DNA of 64,000 nt from Paenibacillus physcomitrellae (GTDB lineage Bacteria > Bacillota > Bacilli > Paenibacillales > Paenibacillaceae). Positions 16,908-25,797 of the stretch are shown in pieces. The notes below the pieces were generated by a model. The model saw only the letters and a list, made by a program, of their open reading frames with translations. It had not been told where the DNA came from and searched no databases. Numbering within the stretch: the first letter of the stretch is position 1; each line of letters begins with the position of its first letter. Made by a program: the position numbers and the translations under genes. Location: positions 3,456,594 through 3,520,593 of the forward strand of contig NZ_CP022584.1 in assembly GCF_002240225.1 (NCBI RefSeq), in the 5' to 3' direction.

Positions 16908-18671
16908 ATGAGCATGATAAAGAGAATCCAACAAAGTATGATCACACGTTTAATTGGTTTGGCTGCTGTTTGTTTTATTGTCATTATCGCGGGTATTGTC
17001 CTGGTATCCTATAATGAACAGAAAAATTTGTACTACAGCCAATTGAAAACTAATTTAACGCTTATCCAGAAACCGTTAGAGGATCAGGCTTCGACGCTGG
17101 AACAATCCATACTGAGACTCGGGGATAATACGAATCCGGATCTGACGCAGGTCTGGTTTAAGTCAACCCAGGAAATGATGGATATGTTCAGCGGTACGGG
17201 TATTATTGTGAATACCTATTTGCTTCAGCCGAAAGAAAAGGAGCAGCAGTCCGAGGGTACAACAAGCCGAAAAGTGCTGTTCGGCAATCAGGCCTTATAC
17301 AAGTCAGGCATCACCTCGATGACGCCATATGTTCTCCAAGATGAATATAAGAAAGCTATCCATACGGCGGAATCGACCGGAGAAGGCATGACTTCGGTTT
17401 ATACGGATGATCTTGGAAAATGGATTAGTGTCATGGCTCCGATCAAGAACGAAAGCGGTAAAGAAATCGCGGTGTTAGCCATTGATTTTGATTATGACGG
17501 TATCCTGAAGCAGTTGAATAAAAGCTTGATGACAGCCATCACAATCGGCATCGGGGCCGGGCTGATCGGCATTGCGATCCTTGCAGCGGTCATCTATCTG
17601 ATGCTGCGCCCGCTTAGTCAGCTTTCGCGCCTCACAAGAAAGGTAGCCGAAGGCGATCTGACCGAGACCCTTACCATCAGACGGAAGGATGAGATCGGCA
17701 CGCTTGCTGCGCACTTCAGTGCGATGATCGTAAATATCCGGGACATCATTGGCAAAATCACTTTGTCTTCTGAGGAAGTCTCCCAAACGGCTGATGTTCT
17801 AAAAATGGGTTCCGAACATACGGCCCAGGCCGCCCAATCGATATCCGATTCGATTTCCGAGGTCGCGGCCGGTTCTGAACGCCAGAAACGGAGTACGGAA
17901 GAGAGCGGACGTGGTATGGAGGAAATGTCGATTGGCATCCAGCGGATCGCCGAGTCGGCCTCCGCAGCGGCGGAGTCTTCAAGCAGTGCGCTCCGGATTG
18001 CGGAGCAGGGCGGGGAGAAGGTCGAGCATAATCTGGAGCAGATGAAGGCGATCCAATCGGCAGTAGGCGAAGCATCAGACACGATCGGGAAGCTCGGGGA
18101 GCTTTCCGACCAGATCGGCGGCATCACGACTCTGATTGCGGATATTGCCAAGCAGACCAATCTGCTGGCGCTGAATGCGGCGATTGAAGCCGCTCGGGCC
18201 GGGGAGCATGGACGCGGATTCTCGGTCGTAGCCGATTCGATCCGCAAGCTGGCTGAGCAGTCCCGCGATTCCAGCGCCCAGATTTATGACCTGGTGCAGG
18301 TCATTCGCACGGAGACTCATCTGGCGATGCAGACGATGGACAAGGGTTCGTCCGAAGTTGAGCAAATGTCAGGTATTGTGAGCAGTGTCCATGAGGCGTT
18401 TGCAGATATCGTTCATGCGGTGGAGGATGTTACGAAGCAGATTATGGAGGTTTCCGCTTCCTCCCAGCAGATATCGGCGGGTTCGGAAGAAATCACGGCT
18501 TCTATTATGGAGCTTGCGGAAATTTCCCAGCAAACCTCCGACTTTACACAAAATGTGGCTGCAGCCGCCGAGGAACAGCAGGCCTCTATGGAGGAGATTT
18601 CCCATTCGGTGCAGTCCATGAGTGAAATGGCGCAGGAGCTGCGTCAGACGGTAGAGAAATTTAAGGTTTAG
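16908..18671 (+). CDS. Methyl-accepting chemotaxis protein
   Basis: The 587-residue receptor has an N-terminal membrane helix (about residues 12-34), an extracytoplasmic sensing domain of about 170 residues (Cache-like by length and pattern), and a second membrane helix near 210-232 ending in [15 protein letters not shown] domain and a long cytoplasmic coiled coil follow. The highly conserved hairpin tip that contacts CheA/CheW reads [16 protein letters not shown] near residue 425. It senses an extracellular ligand of unknown identity. The start is ATG 16908 with GAGGAGAGG eight bases upstream; a GTG just before it is also possible. No che genes are adjacent. Confidence 0.93.
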   Translation: MSMIKRIQQSMITRLIGLAAVCFIVIIAGIVLVSYNEQKNLYYSQLKTNLTLIQKPLEDQASTLEQSILRLGDNTNPDLTQVWFKSTQEMMDMFSGTGIIVNTYLLQPKEKEQQSEGTTSRKVLFGNQALYKSGITSMTPYVLQDEYKKAIHTAESTGEGMTSVYTDDLGKWISVMAPIKNESGKEIAVLAIDFDYDGILKQLNKSLMTAITIGIGAGLIGIAILAAVIYLMLRPLSQLSRLTRKVAEGDLTETLTIRRKDEIGTLAAHFSAMIVNIRDIIGKITLSSEEVSQTADVLKMGSEHTAQAAQSISDSISEVAAGSERQKRSTEESGRGMEEMSIGIQRIAESASAAAESSSSALRIAEQGGEKVEHNLEQMKAIQSAVGEASDTIGKLGELSDQIGGITTLIADIAKQTNLLALNAAIEAARAGEHGRGFSVVADSIRKLAEQSRDSSAQIYDLVQVIRTETHLAMQTMDKGSSEVEQMSGIVSSVHEAFADIVHAVEDVTKQIMEVSASSQQISAGSEEITASIMELAEISQQTSDFTQNVAAAAEEQQASMEEISHSVQSMSEMAQELRQTVEKFKV

Positions 18672-18716
18672 TCCAATTTATAAAGAAGCATAAGAAGCAT
18701 ATAGAAGCAGTTCTCT

Positions 18717-18753
18717 AAGGCATCCCATTACGAAAGAATGGGGTGCCTTTTGT
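18717..18753 (+). terminator. Terminator of the chemotaxis receptor gene
   Basis: AAGGCATCCCATT pairs with AATGGGGTGCCTT through one G-U pair, followed by T-rich bases. Confidence 0.8.
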
Positions 18754-18875
18754 TGTTGTTTAAACCTTTGAAAAATGCGGCTTGTGCCTAGGCTTGGATT
18801 TGTTTTCTTTTTCGGGAAAGGGGTAAGGGGTAACTATACGCTACCGATATTTCGTACGTGAAAGGAGGTGAACAG

Positions 18876-20327
18876 ATGAGGAAATACAGATGGGTGGTTA
18901 GTGCAGCGGTTCTGGCTGTTTCTTTTGCGTTGGGAAGCCAGTCTCACGCCAAGGAGGGGCAGTCGCCTGATGCACAGCCGGCAGTCCGGCCGATCGCTTC
19001 GGTCGTAATTGGAGTATCTGCCATCTTGTCTTCAGATTCACGTGCCGTGATGTCAGATATTCAAGAGGAGAGAACAGCGGATAAACCACAAGCTGAAGCT
19101 GCCGGGGCTGAACCGGGTGAGGAGACAGGAACAGCGCAAGAGAGGCCCCAAGCTCAATCCGAAGATCTGGCCGTTCATGCAGAGATTTCTGCCGGGACTT
19201 TACTAAAACCGCTAACAGAAGCTTTAGACGGGGCGGTTCAAGAGGCAGGTACTGCCGTTTCCGGTTTTGCTCGAGAGGTGGTGATCCAGGATACAGTGAA
19301 CCCTATTGTATCCATTGGACAGGCCGTTCCGCAAACGGTTCAAGACAAAGTAAGCAAAGCGGCTCCACGGACAGTCGAAACCCTGCCGCCTGTGCTCGAT
19401 CCACTTCTGAGTGCCGTAGAGGAGACGGTAGACAGTGCTCTGGAAACGGCTGGAAATACGGTTGAGGCAGCGTCCGGCAGCGGAAGTGCAATGATAGGTG
19501 CCGTGAAGGACACTGTTTCCACGCTGACCGAAAATTTGCCGGAGGTACAGATTACTGTGCAGACGGATGGAGCTGCTTTGCCAGATGAACTGGAACTTCC
19601 GGATGCCGAAATTAAGGTGACGGGAACGGATAAGGCTGCGGAGTCTGAGGATGTGGGGCAGTCTGTGAAACCGGAGGCGACTGTTCTATCCATTCAGTCA
19701 GGAAGCTCGTCAAGGATGAGCGACAACGGAACTGATGCCGCTGAAAGTCCTCCTGGTTCAGCAGCAGACCCGGAAGCGAAAGCCTCAGCGGATACAGGCT
19801 ATGCGCCTTACTTCATGGAGAGCCAGCAGTGCCAACAGGATGCTGTTCAGGATAGAACCGGGCCTTTGGTGATAGGGGCTAGAGTTCCAGGCCTGGCTAT
19901 CGATAAGCTGGTGCAGCCTACTGCAGGGAGAGAAAGAACTCTTTTGGCCATGGAGATTGCATTACAAGGCGGGAACAGACAGGCAGATAGTTCTTCCCAC
20001 TGGGTTGAAGGAACGGCGGGGCCAATCCGGGATCATCCTGGGAATGAGCAGCCGCCAGCACCATCGCCATGGACGGGGCCTGCCCTTACAAGGGCAGGGC
20101 AGCCGAACGGCGGAACAAGTGGAGGAAGCGGATCAAGCGGATCAAGCGGCGGCAGCCCTTCCTTCAGTGGAAGCAGTTATTGGATTGCTGTATTAAACGA
20201 GGGGAATATCCAGACTGATATGAACGGACTTGGCCAGACAGGGACAGTCTTGTTCATGAAGGATCAATATTCCAACGCTCCTCCGTTCCAGCCGCCGGAA
20301 CCATTTCTTTTCTTTGAGGCCGATTGA
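18876..20327 (+). CDS. Secreted low-complexity protein, unknown function
   Basis: The 483-residue protein starts at ATG 18876, seven bases after AAAGGAGGTG. It has a classical signal peptide (RKYRWVVSAAVLAVSFALG ending SHA). The mature part is rich in Ala, Glu, Val and Thr. Its middle (about 110-230) is made of amphipathic, coiled-coil-like segments such as LKPLTEALDGAVQEAG and LDPLLSAVEETVDSAL. Near residue 430 a Gly/Ser run follows, and the end is aromatic, PFQPPEPFLFFEAD. No enzyme motif is visible. It lies 37 bases before the repeat protein gene and is likely cotranscribed with it. Confidence 0.75.
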   Translation: MRKYRWVVSAAVLAVSFALGSQSHAKEGQSPDAQPAVRPIASVVIGVSAILSSDSRAVMSDIQEERTADKPQAEAAGAEPGEETGTAQERPQAQSEDLAVHAEISAGTLLKPLTEALDGAVQEAGTAVSGFAREVVIQDTVNPIVSIGQAVPQTVQDKVSKAAPRTVETLPPVLDPLLSAVEETVDSALETAGNTVEAASGSGSAMIGAVKDTVSTLTENLPEVQITVQTDGAALPDELELPDAEIKVTGTDKAAESEDVGQSVKPEATVLSIQSGSSSRMSDNGTDAAESPPGSAADPEAKASADTGYAPYFMESQQCQQDAVQDRTGPLVIGARVPGLAIDKLVQPTAGRERTLLAMEIALQGGNRQADSSSHWVEGTAGPIRDHPGNEQPPAPSPWTGPALTRAGQPNGGTSGGSGSSGSSGGSPSFSGSSYWIAVLNEGNIQTDMNGLGQTGTVLFMKDQYSNAPPFQPPEPFLFFEAD

Positions 20328-20364
20328 CTACTAAAGCCCACATAAGAAAAGGAGTGCTTGATTA

Positions 20365-21702
20365 ATGAATAAGAAACTAATTGGATTGATGCTTGCTTCG
20401 TCTTTTGTTTTTGCTGCAGGTTTAGCTCAGAAGGATGTCCACGCTTCGGCCAGTCGAGAGAATACAGGAGTCAGCAGCCTCGTAGGCCTTGAGCTGAATG
20501 TATCACAAGATAGCGGCACCAGCCTGTTGGATGGCAAGCTGCAGTTGCTGAACGGCCAGTATGGAGTAGCGCAGCAGAGCAATTGTCAAAACGGCAGCCC
20601 TGCGGCCGATTGGAGAGACTCCGGTTTGAAGGATGGAGAGAGCCAGGTTTCGGTATTGGATTCCAATCTGAACGTGCTGAAGGACGAAGAGGATCATGAT
20701 TCCGTGTTGGATACTCAGTTGAATGCACTGAAAAATAGTGAAGATACCGATTCGGTGTTAGACCTCGGTCTCAACGTGTTGAAGGATGAAGATCAAAATT
20801 CTGCAGCTGATGTAAATGTAAACGTTAATGCTGACGTTAATGCTTATGGCCTGAAAGATGGGGCAAGCGGCATGACAACAGATGACAAAACAGCTGACCA
20901 CATGACATCAAACGATAGCAGTGAGCAAACAAGCAAGCCAGTTGAACCAAGCCAGTCCGTGGCGGAATACGACACGAATGTCTCTATTGACACCGAGAAT
21001 GGCGACTCTGTGTTGGACCTTGACCTCAACGTGCTAAAGGATGAAGATCAAAATTCTGCGGCTGATGTAAATGTTAATGCTGACGTTAATGCTAACGGCC
21101 TGAAGGATGAGACAAGCGGCATGACTTCAGACGACAAGACGGCAGATCACATGGCATCAAACGATAGCAGCGCACAGACGAGCACGCCAGAAGAACCGAG
21201 CCAAACCGTGACGGAATCCGACACGAATGTCTCAAATGACACCGAGAATGGCGATGTGGTACTGGATCTCGGCATTGATGTATTGAAGCCTGAACCGGAC
21301 CATGACGCAGTGCTGAATACTCAACTGAATGTACTGAAAGATGGAGCGGACGATGATGCTTTGCTGAATTTGGGAGTTGATGCGCTGAAGAATGAGGATC
21401 AAACTTCCGCATCGGGCATAACTCTGGATACCCAGAAGGAAGAGGACAACGCGGCGCTAGGCCGCTGTTGGATTATTCAAACCAGCAATCCGGAAGAAAA
21501 TGAAAATACCGGCCTGCAATTCGAAGCCAGCACTCCAAATGATGATCAGGGAATCGATTCGCTTCTCAACGCTAATCTAAGTGTAATGAAGGATGAGGAG
21601 GACTATCAGTCCATCATGGACTCTCACCTCAGCCTCCTGAAGGGCGAAGATGAGGATTCCGTGCTTGAGTCCCAGCTTGGTTTGTTAAGTGATTCCGAGT
21701 AA
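20365..21702 (+). CDS. Secreted acidic repeat protein with about twelve VLDxxLNVLKDE motifs
   Basis: The 445-residue protein has a signal peptide (KKLIGLMLASSFVFAAGLAQ...VHA). The mature part consists largely of a repeat of about 17 residues whose core is DSVLDxxLNVLKDE; I count roughly twelve copies, including degenerate ones such as QSIMDSHLSLLKGE. Two copies are embedded in a longer duplication of about 83 residues with Asn/Val-rich (VNVNADVNA) and Ser/Thr/Asp-rich spacers. It is strongly acidic, with two cysteines in CQNGSPAADW and RCWIIQTSNP. I know no family for it. Cell surface, matrix or spore-coat roles are open. It ends at a terminator. Confidence 0.82.
   Translation: MNKKLIGLMLASSFVFAAGLAQKDVHASASRENTGVSSLVGLELNVSQDSGTSLLDGKLQLLNGQYGVAQQSNCQNGSPAADWRDSGLKDGESQVSVLDSNLNVLKDEEDHDSVLDTQLNALKNSEDTDSVLDLGLNVLKDEDQNSAADVNVNVNADVNAYGLKDGASGMTTDDKTADHMTSNDSSEQTSKPVEPSQSVAEYDTNVSIDTENGDSVLDLDLNVLKDEDQNSAADVNVNADVNANGLKDETSGMTSDDKTADHMASNDSSAQTSTPEEPSQTVTESDTNVSNDTENGDVVLDLGIDVLKPEPDHDAVLNTQLNVLKDGADDDALLNLGVDALKNEDQTSASGITLDTQKEEDNAALGRCWIIQTSNPEENENTGLQFEASTPNDDQGIDSLLNANLSVMKDEEDYQSIMDSHLSLLKGEDEDSVLESQLGLLSDSE
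20749..21250 (+). repeat. Internal tandem duplication of about 250 bp in the repeat-protein gene
   Basis: 20749-21002 and 21003-21250 are diverged copies. GATCAAAATTCTGC recurs at 20791 and 21046, and ATCAAACGATAGCAG also recurs in both. The period shrinks from 255 to 249 bases because one Val-Asn pair is lost in the second copy. Confidence 0.85.
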
Positions 21703-21713
21703 TTAAACGCCTG

Positions 21714-21736
21714 AGGACCCTGCGGGGTCCTTTTTT
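21714..21736 (+). terminator. Terminator of the repeat-protein gene
   Basis: AGGACCC-TGC-GGGTCCT stem followed by six T. Confidence 0.88.
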
Positions 21737-21851
21737 ATTCCCTGATCATACGAGTCAGGATGGATCTGTAGTTCTATCCACCTCATTTCCTGCCAGGAAT
21801 ATGCATATTTTTGCTAAAAGCGGCAAATACCAACACCAAGAGGTGAGGGGC

Positions 21852-24572
21852 GTGTCATGGTTCAAGAACAAGAATAACGACGGAAAGCATGAACCTGATC
21901 GGGATCAAGAGCAAAAACGGCAGCAGGATCATGAACTGGTACAAGAATTGATTCAGGAATTGGTTCAAGAGCTGGCTCAAGAGCAGGATCAAGGTCTGGG
22001 GCAGGAACAGATCTTTGATCTGGATCAGGATCTGGATGGGAATCGGGTTCAAGGCCGAAGTGAAGTGAGAGTTCAAGCCCAAGGCCAAGCTCAAGGCGAA
22101 GACCAACGTCCGGAACAGCTGAGGAACCGGGAGGAACAGTGGACGGATCAACAGCCGGATAAGGGAGAAGACGACCTTAACCGGAAGTGGGGGCGGTCTC
22201 AGGACCATAAAGAAGAACTGAGCCGGGAGTTTGATGGACAAAACCGGGGGCAGGAGGAGGTTTCAGATCCGGGCAACCACACGAATCAACCTCAAACGGA
22301 AGGCACTGATCCAAGCCAAACGGAAAGCACTGATCCAAGCCAAACGGAAGGCGCTGATCCAAGTCAAAGCGAAGGAATTGATCCAAGCCAAAGCATAGGC
22401 GGCGGGGATGACGAAGACGAAGGCCAGGGAGAAAGCGAGGACCAGAAGGGAGAAGACGACAAAAGCCTAGGCAGGGGAGAAGACAAGGGTCGAGGCAAAG
22501 CGAAAAGCGGGGGCCAAGACCAAAGCCAGGGATTGGACGATCAGCAAGAGAAAGAGCAGAAACAGAACCAGAGTGAAAGCGAGAGCGAGGGCCAGAGCGA
22601 GGATCGAAACCAAGACCAAGAAGAGAACCAGGGTGAGGATCAAAACAGAAACCAAGGTGAGAACCAGGGCGAGGCCCCCGACCAAGACAAAGACTCAGAG
22701 CAAAACAAGGACCCAGACGAGAATCAGACTTCTGGTGAAGATCAAAGCCGTGAGGGCAGTCAGAACGGCCCGAAGGACCAGGACCCGAACAACAAAAATG
22801 GCCAGAATGACCCGATTGACCAAAACAGCCAAAATAACCAGGACAATCAGGACGAGCAGTATTCCGCTTCGGCTTCCAAATCGGATAGCGGAGAAGGTTC
22901 AGGCCGGTCCAACTCGGATTCCAGCGATTCCAGTTCCAGTAAGAAGAAGAGCAAGAACAGCGGCTCGTCCGGTGAACAGGAGGGTGAACCTCCACTGGGG
23001 TCCGACCTTCAGACTAATTTGACTCGGTTGAAGAAAAGTCTGGAGAACTGCTCGGACATCATTTACCGTCCTTTTAAGCTTTATTCTTCCGGTAAGGATG
23101 GCGTTTTGATTTATCTGGACGGTATGTGTGATTCCCAGCAGGTCGAGGAAGCCGTACTAAGACCGCTTATGGAAGGGCCTGACGGGGGAAACGGACGGAC
23201 TGGCCGATCCAGCCGTTCTGGGCCGTCCGACCAGTCGGCTCAATTGGATTCGTCCAATCGCTCCCATTCATCGAATTATACGCCCGGTTCATCCGAAGAT
23301 CAGCCGTCCGGAGATCAGAAGAGAACCGATCTGCCGGAGCAGTATCTGGTGACGGCCCTGCATACCTCACGTGAGAATAAGTTCAAACAAATTCTTCAGA
23401 ACATTATGAAAGGCGAAACCGCTGTTCTGATGGACGGAGAATCAGAGGTGCTGATCATTGATTTGATCAAAATGGAGCAAAGATCGATCAACGAACCTAC
23501 TTCGGAGAAGGTGGTCCGCGGGCCGCGTGACGGGTTCACCGAGTCCCTGCGCACCAATACTTCATTAATCCGGCGGCGGATCGTCAGTTCCCGTTTGAAA
23601 GCGGAGGCGCTTTCGATTGGCACGTTTACCCGTACAAACGTAGCGATTATGTACATTGATGGCATTGCCAAGGAGTCGCTCATCGAGGAAGTTAAAGGCC
23701 GTGTCAAGGATATTGATGTGGATGGGCTGCTTTATTCTCAGGATATTGAGGAATACATTGAAGACAGTGTCTTTTCTCCTTTTCCGCAAGTACAAAATAC
23801 GGAAAGGCCGGATGTCGCCGCTGCGAGTCTGCTTGAGGGCAAAGTCGTCATTATCGTGGACAATTCCCCGATTGTACTCATTGCCCCGATGACTTATTGG
23901 GCGGGTTTGCAGGCGGCGGACGATTATACCGAAAGGCCGATGTATGCCTCATTAGTGCGATGGCTGCGTTATATATTTGTTCATATTTCTTTGCTGCTCC
24001 CCTCGCTATACGTGGCACTCACGACCTTTCACCCGGAGGTTATTCCTACTCCGCTGCTAATCAGTATCGCTTCTGCCCGTGAAGGCGTGCCTTTTCCGGC
24101 AATGATTGAAGCGCTGCTGATGGAGATTATTTTCGAGGGGCTTCGGGAAGCGGGCATCCGCCTGCCGCAGCAGGTCGGACCTGCCGTGAGTATCGCGGGA
24201 GCACTCGTAATCGGCCAAGCCGTCGTCGATGCAGGGATTGTCTCCAGTCCGATGGTCATTATTGTGTCGCTGACGGGGATTGCCTCGTTTGCGTTCCCGA
24301 TGTATAACATCGGGGCCTCGTTCCGTATGCTGAGGTTTCCGCTGCTGCTGATCTCCGGTTTTATCGGATTTTACGGCGTTATGCTGTTCCTCATTCTGAT
24401 GACGGTACATTTGGTATCCCTTAAGCCGTTTGGGATTCCGTATATGGCTCCGGCTTCACCGCTCGAGTCCTCTAATTTACGGGATATCCTGATCCGCGCG
24501 CCGAAGTGGAAGATGAACAAACGAATGGGCACTTTGTCCGGTCAGAACAGGAGACGTTCGCCTCAGAAGTAA
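21852..24572 (+). CDS. gerKA: GerA-family germinant receptor A subunit with very long hydrophilic N-terminus
   Basis: I prefer the GTG at 21852 (VSWFKNKNN), five bases after GAGGTGA, giving 906 residues; an ATG 17 codons earlier is possible. From about residue 387 the protein is a normal GerAA/GerKA: soluble N-domain (LENCSDIIYRPFKLY), then RRRIVSSRLKAEALSIGTFT, a PRPD-like segment (about FPQVQNTERPD) and four to five C-terminal membrane helices. Residues 1-385 are Gln/Asp/Glu/Gly-rich with no hydrophobic core, including 8-residue TEGTDPSQ-type repeats. A 50-residue Ser/Gly insert follows LRPLMEG. The family forms the inner-membrane receptor that senses nutrients in spores. Confidence 0.9.
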   Translation: MSWFKNKNNDGKHEPDRDQEQKRQQDHELVQELIQELVQELAQEQDQGLGQEQIFDLDQDLDGNRVQGRSEVRVQAQGQAQGEDQRPEQLRNREEQWTDQQPDKGEDDLNRKWGRSQDHKEELSREFDGQNRGQEEVSDPGNHTNQPQTEGTDPSQTESTDPSQTEGADPSQSEGIDPSQSIGGGDDEDEGQGESEDQKGEDDKSLGRGEDKGRGKAKSGGQDQSQGLDDQQEKEQKQNQSESESEGQSEDRNQDQEENQGEDQNRNQGENQGEAPDQDKDSEQNKDPDENQTSGEDQSREGSQNGPKDQDPNNKNGQNDPIDQNSQNNQDNQDEQYSASASKSDSGEGSGRSNSDSSDSSSSKKKSKNSGSSGEQEGEPPLGSDLQTNLTRLKKSLENCSDIIYRPFKLYSSGKDGVLIYLDGMCDSQQVEEAVLRPLMEGPDGGNGRTGRSSRSGPSDQSAQLDSSNRSHSSNYTPGSSEDQPSGDQKRTDLPEQYLVTALHTSRENKFKQILQNIMKGETAVLMDGESEVLIIDLIKMEQRSINEPTSEKVVRGPRDGFTESLRTNTSLIRRRIVSSRLKAEALSIGTFTRTNVAIMYIDGIAKESLIEEVKGRVKDIDVDGLLYSQDIEEYIEDSVFSPFPQVQNTERPDVAAASLLEGKVVIIVDNSPIVLIAPMTYWAGLQAADDYTERPMYASLVRWLRYIFVHISLLLPSLYVALTTFHPEVIPTPLLISIASAREGVPFPAMIEALLMEIIFEGLREAGIRLPQQVGPAVSIAGALVIGQAVVDAGIVSSPMVIIVSLTGIASFAFPMYNIGASFRMLRFPLLLISGFIGFYGVMLFLILMTVHLVSLKPFGIPYMAPASPLESSNLRDILIRAPKWKMNKRMGTLSGQNRRRSPQK
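22293..22395 (+). repeat. 24-bp tandem repeat inside the gerKA-like gene
   Basis: Four units plus a partial one, each encoding a variant of TEGTDPSQ, with GATCCAAG conserved in every unit. Confidence 0.85.
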
Positions 24573-24606
24573 TATCTGAAAGGTTTAAATAAGGGGGAAT
24601 GAAAGC

Positions 24607-25797
24607 ATGTGGAGAAAAATAGCGCTTGTCCTGATGTGCATGCTCCCGCTCACAGGATGCTGGGACCGTCTTGAGTTGAATGACCGAGCCATCCTCCTCG
24701 GATGGGGCATGGACCTGCTTGAAGACGGGCGTTATTTGGCTACGGCTAACATTGTCCTTCCTATGGCTGCCAAAGCTCAGGAAGGGAGCGGGGGAAGCCC
24801 CGGGTTCCTCACGGAGAGCGCCATCGGCAAGGATATTACCGACGCCGGTCAAAATATGCAGAAGAAGCTGTCGCGCGTCACCTTCTCCGGGCATCGCCGG
24901 AATATTTTTATTGGAGAGAACCTGGCGAAACATGGGATCGGGCATTTGATGGACGAGTATACGAGAAGTCCAAACGTTAGACCCCGGAGCAATATATTTA
25001 TTGTTAAGAACGGTACCGCCCAGGAGGCAATGGCTCTGTTTTACAGGCTAGAGACGAATCCGTCGATTGCCGTACAGAAGATCCAGGAGAAGCTTGGGGC
25101 GCCGATCAGCCGGTCGCTGTTGGATTTTTTTATCCAGATTAACAAAAATAAATCCGGAGTAATGCCCACAATCGAGGTCGTGAACCCGGAACGGGAGGTC
25201 CCCAAAAAAACCGAAAACGATAGTCCGCCGCAGCCTACGTTGGAAATGGACGGGATTGCGATTATGGATGAGAACATCAAGCTGGTGGGGTATCTGGAAC
25301 CTGATGATTTCTGGGTCAGGCTGTGGGTAGCCGATGAATTGAAGAAAAGAGACATTACCAAAACGATTGACGGTAAAGAAAATACGGTCAGTATGCGTTT
25401 AAGCAATCTCCGCTCCAAAGTTACTCCTATCTTTCAGGATGGTTCGGTTTCCTTTAAGATCCGGCTTACGGCCCGAGGAGAAATTGTGGAGAACAATACG
25501 GCTATGAATGTCGCGGAAGATCAGGTCATTCTCAAGCTGGAGCAAACCTTTCAGAAACGGCTTGAGGCCGATGTTCTTCAGGTGATCAAAAAGGTTCAAA
25601 CCCAATACGGAACAGATGTGTTTGATTTCGGGGATACAATCCGGATGTTCCATCCTTATAAGTGGAAGAAACTCGAGCCGGACTGGGAGCAAACCTTTAA
25701 ACAGGCACCGGTAGACGTGCAATTACAGCTGGATATTACGGGGACGGGACTTTACGAGCAGTCCGTGCTTCCTAAAAGGAGCAGAGATACTGAATGA
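24607..25797 (+). CDS. gerKC: Ger(x)C-family germination lipoprotein
   Basis: The 396-residue protein has a lipoprotein signal ending LTGC, with Cys18 the lipidation site, followed by the WDRLELNDRAILLGWGMD start that is diagnostic of GerAC/GerKC proteins. It is the C subunit of the receptor, anchored to the outer face of the spore inner membrane. Length and the conserved C-terminal domain are normal, in contrast to the extended A and B subunits. The gene starts after GGGGGAATG, 34 bases behind the A subunit, and its stop overlaps the B subunit start. Confidence 0.93.
   Translation: MWRKIALVLMCMLPLTGCWDRLELNDRAILLGWGMDLLEDGRYLATANIVLPMAAKAQEGSGGSPGFLTESAIGKDITDAGQNMQKKLSRVTFSGHRRNIFIGENLAKHGIGHLMDEYTRSPNVRPRSNIFIVKNGTAQEAMALFYRLETNPSIAVQKIQEKLGAPISRSLLDFFIQINKNKSGVMPTIEVVNPEREVPKKTENDSPPQPTLEMDGIAIMDENIKLVGYLEPDDFWVRLWVADELKKRDITKTIDGKENTVSMRLSNLRSKVTPIFQDGSVSFKIRLTARGEIVENNTAMNVAEDQVILKLEQTFQKRLEADVLQVIKKVQTQYGTDVFDFGDTIRMFHPYKWKKLEPDWEQTFKQAPVDVQLQLDITGTGLYEQSVLPKRSRDTE

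Noticed and set aside
22293-22395. CRISPR-like regular repeats
   Set aside because: Units are direct 24-bp codon repeats without unique spacers and lie within the reading frame.
22177-22995. Antisense Ser/Gly/Pro/Cys-rich frame over the gerKA-like extension
   Set aside because: Produced by the repetitive Gln/Asp codons on the other strand; no independent coding evidence.
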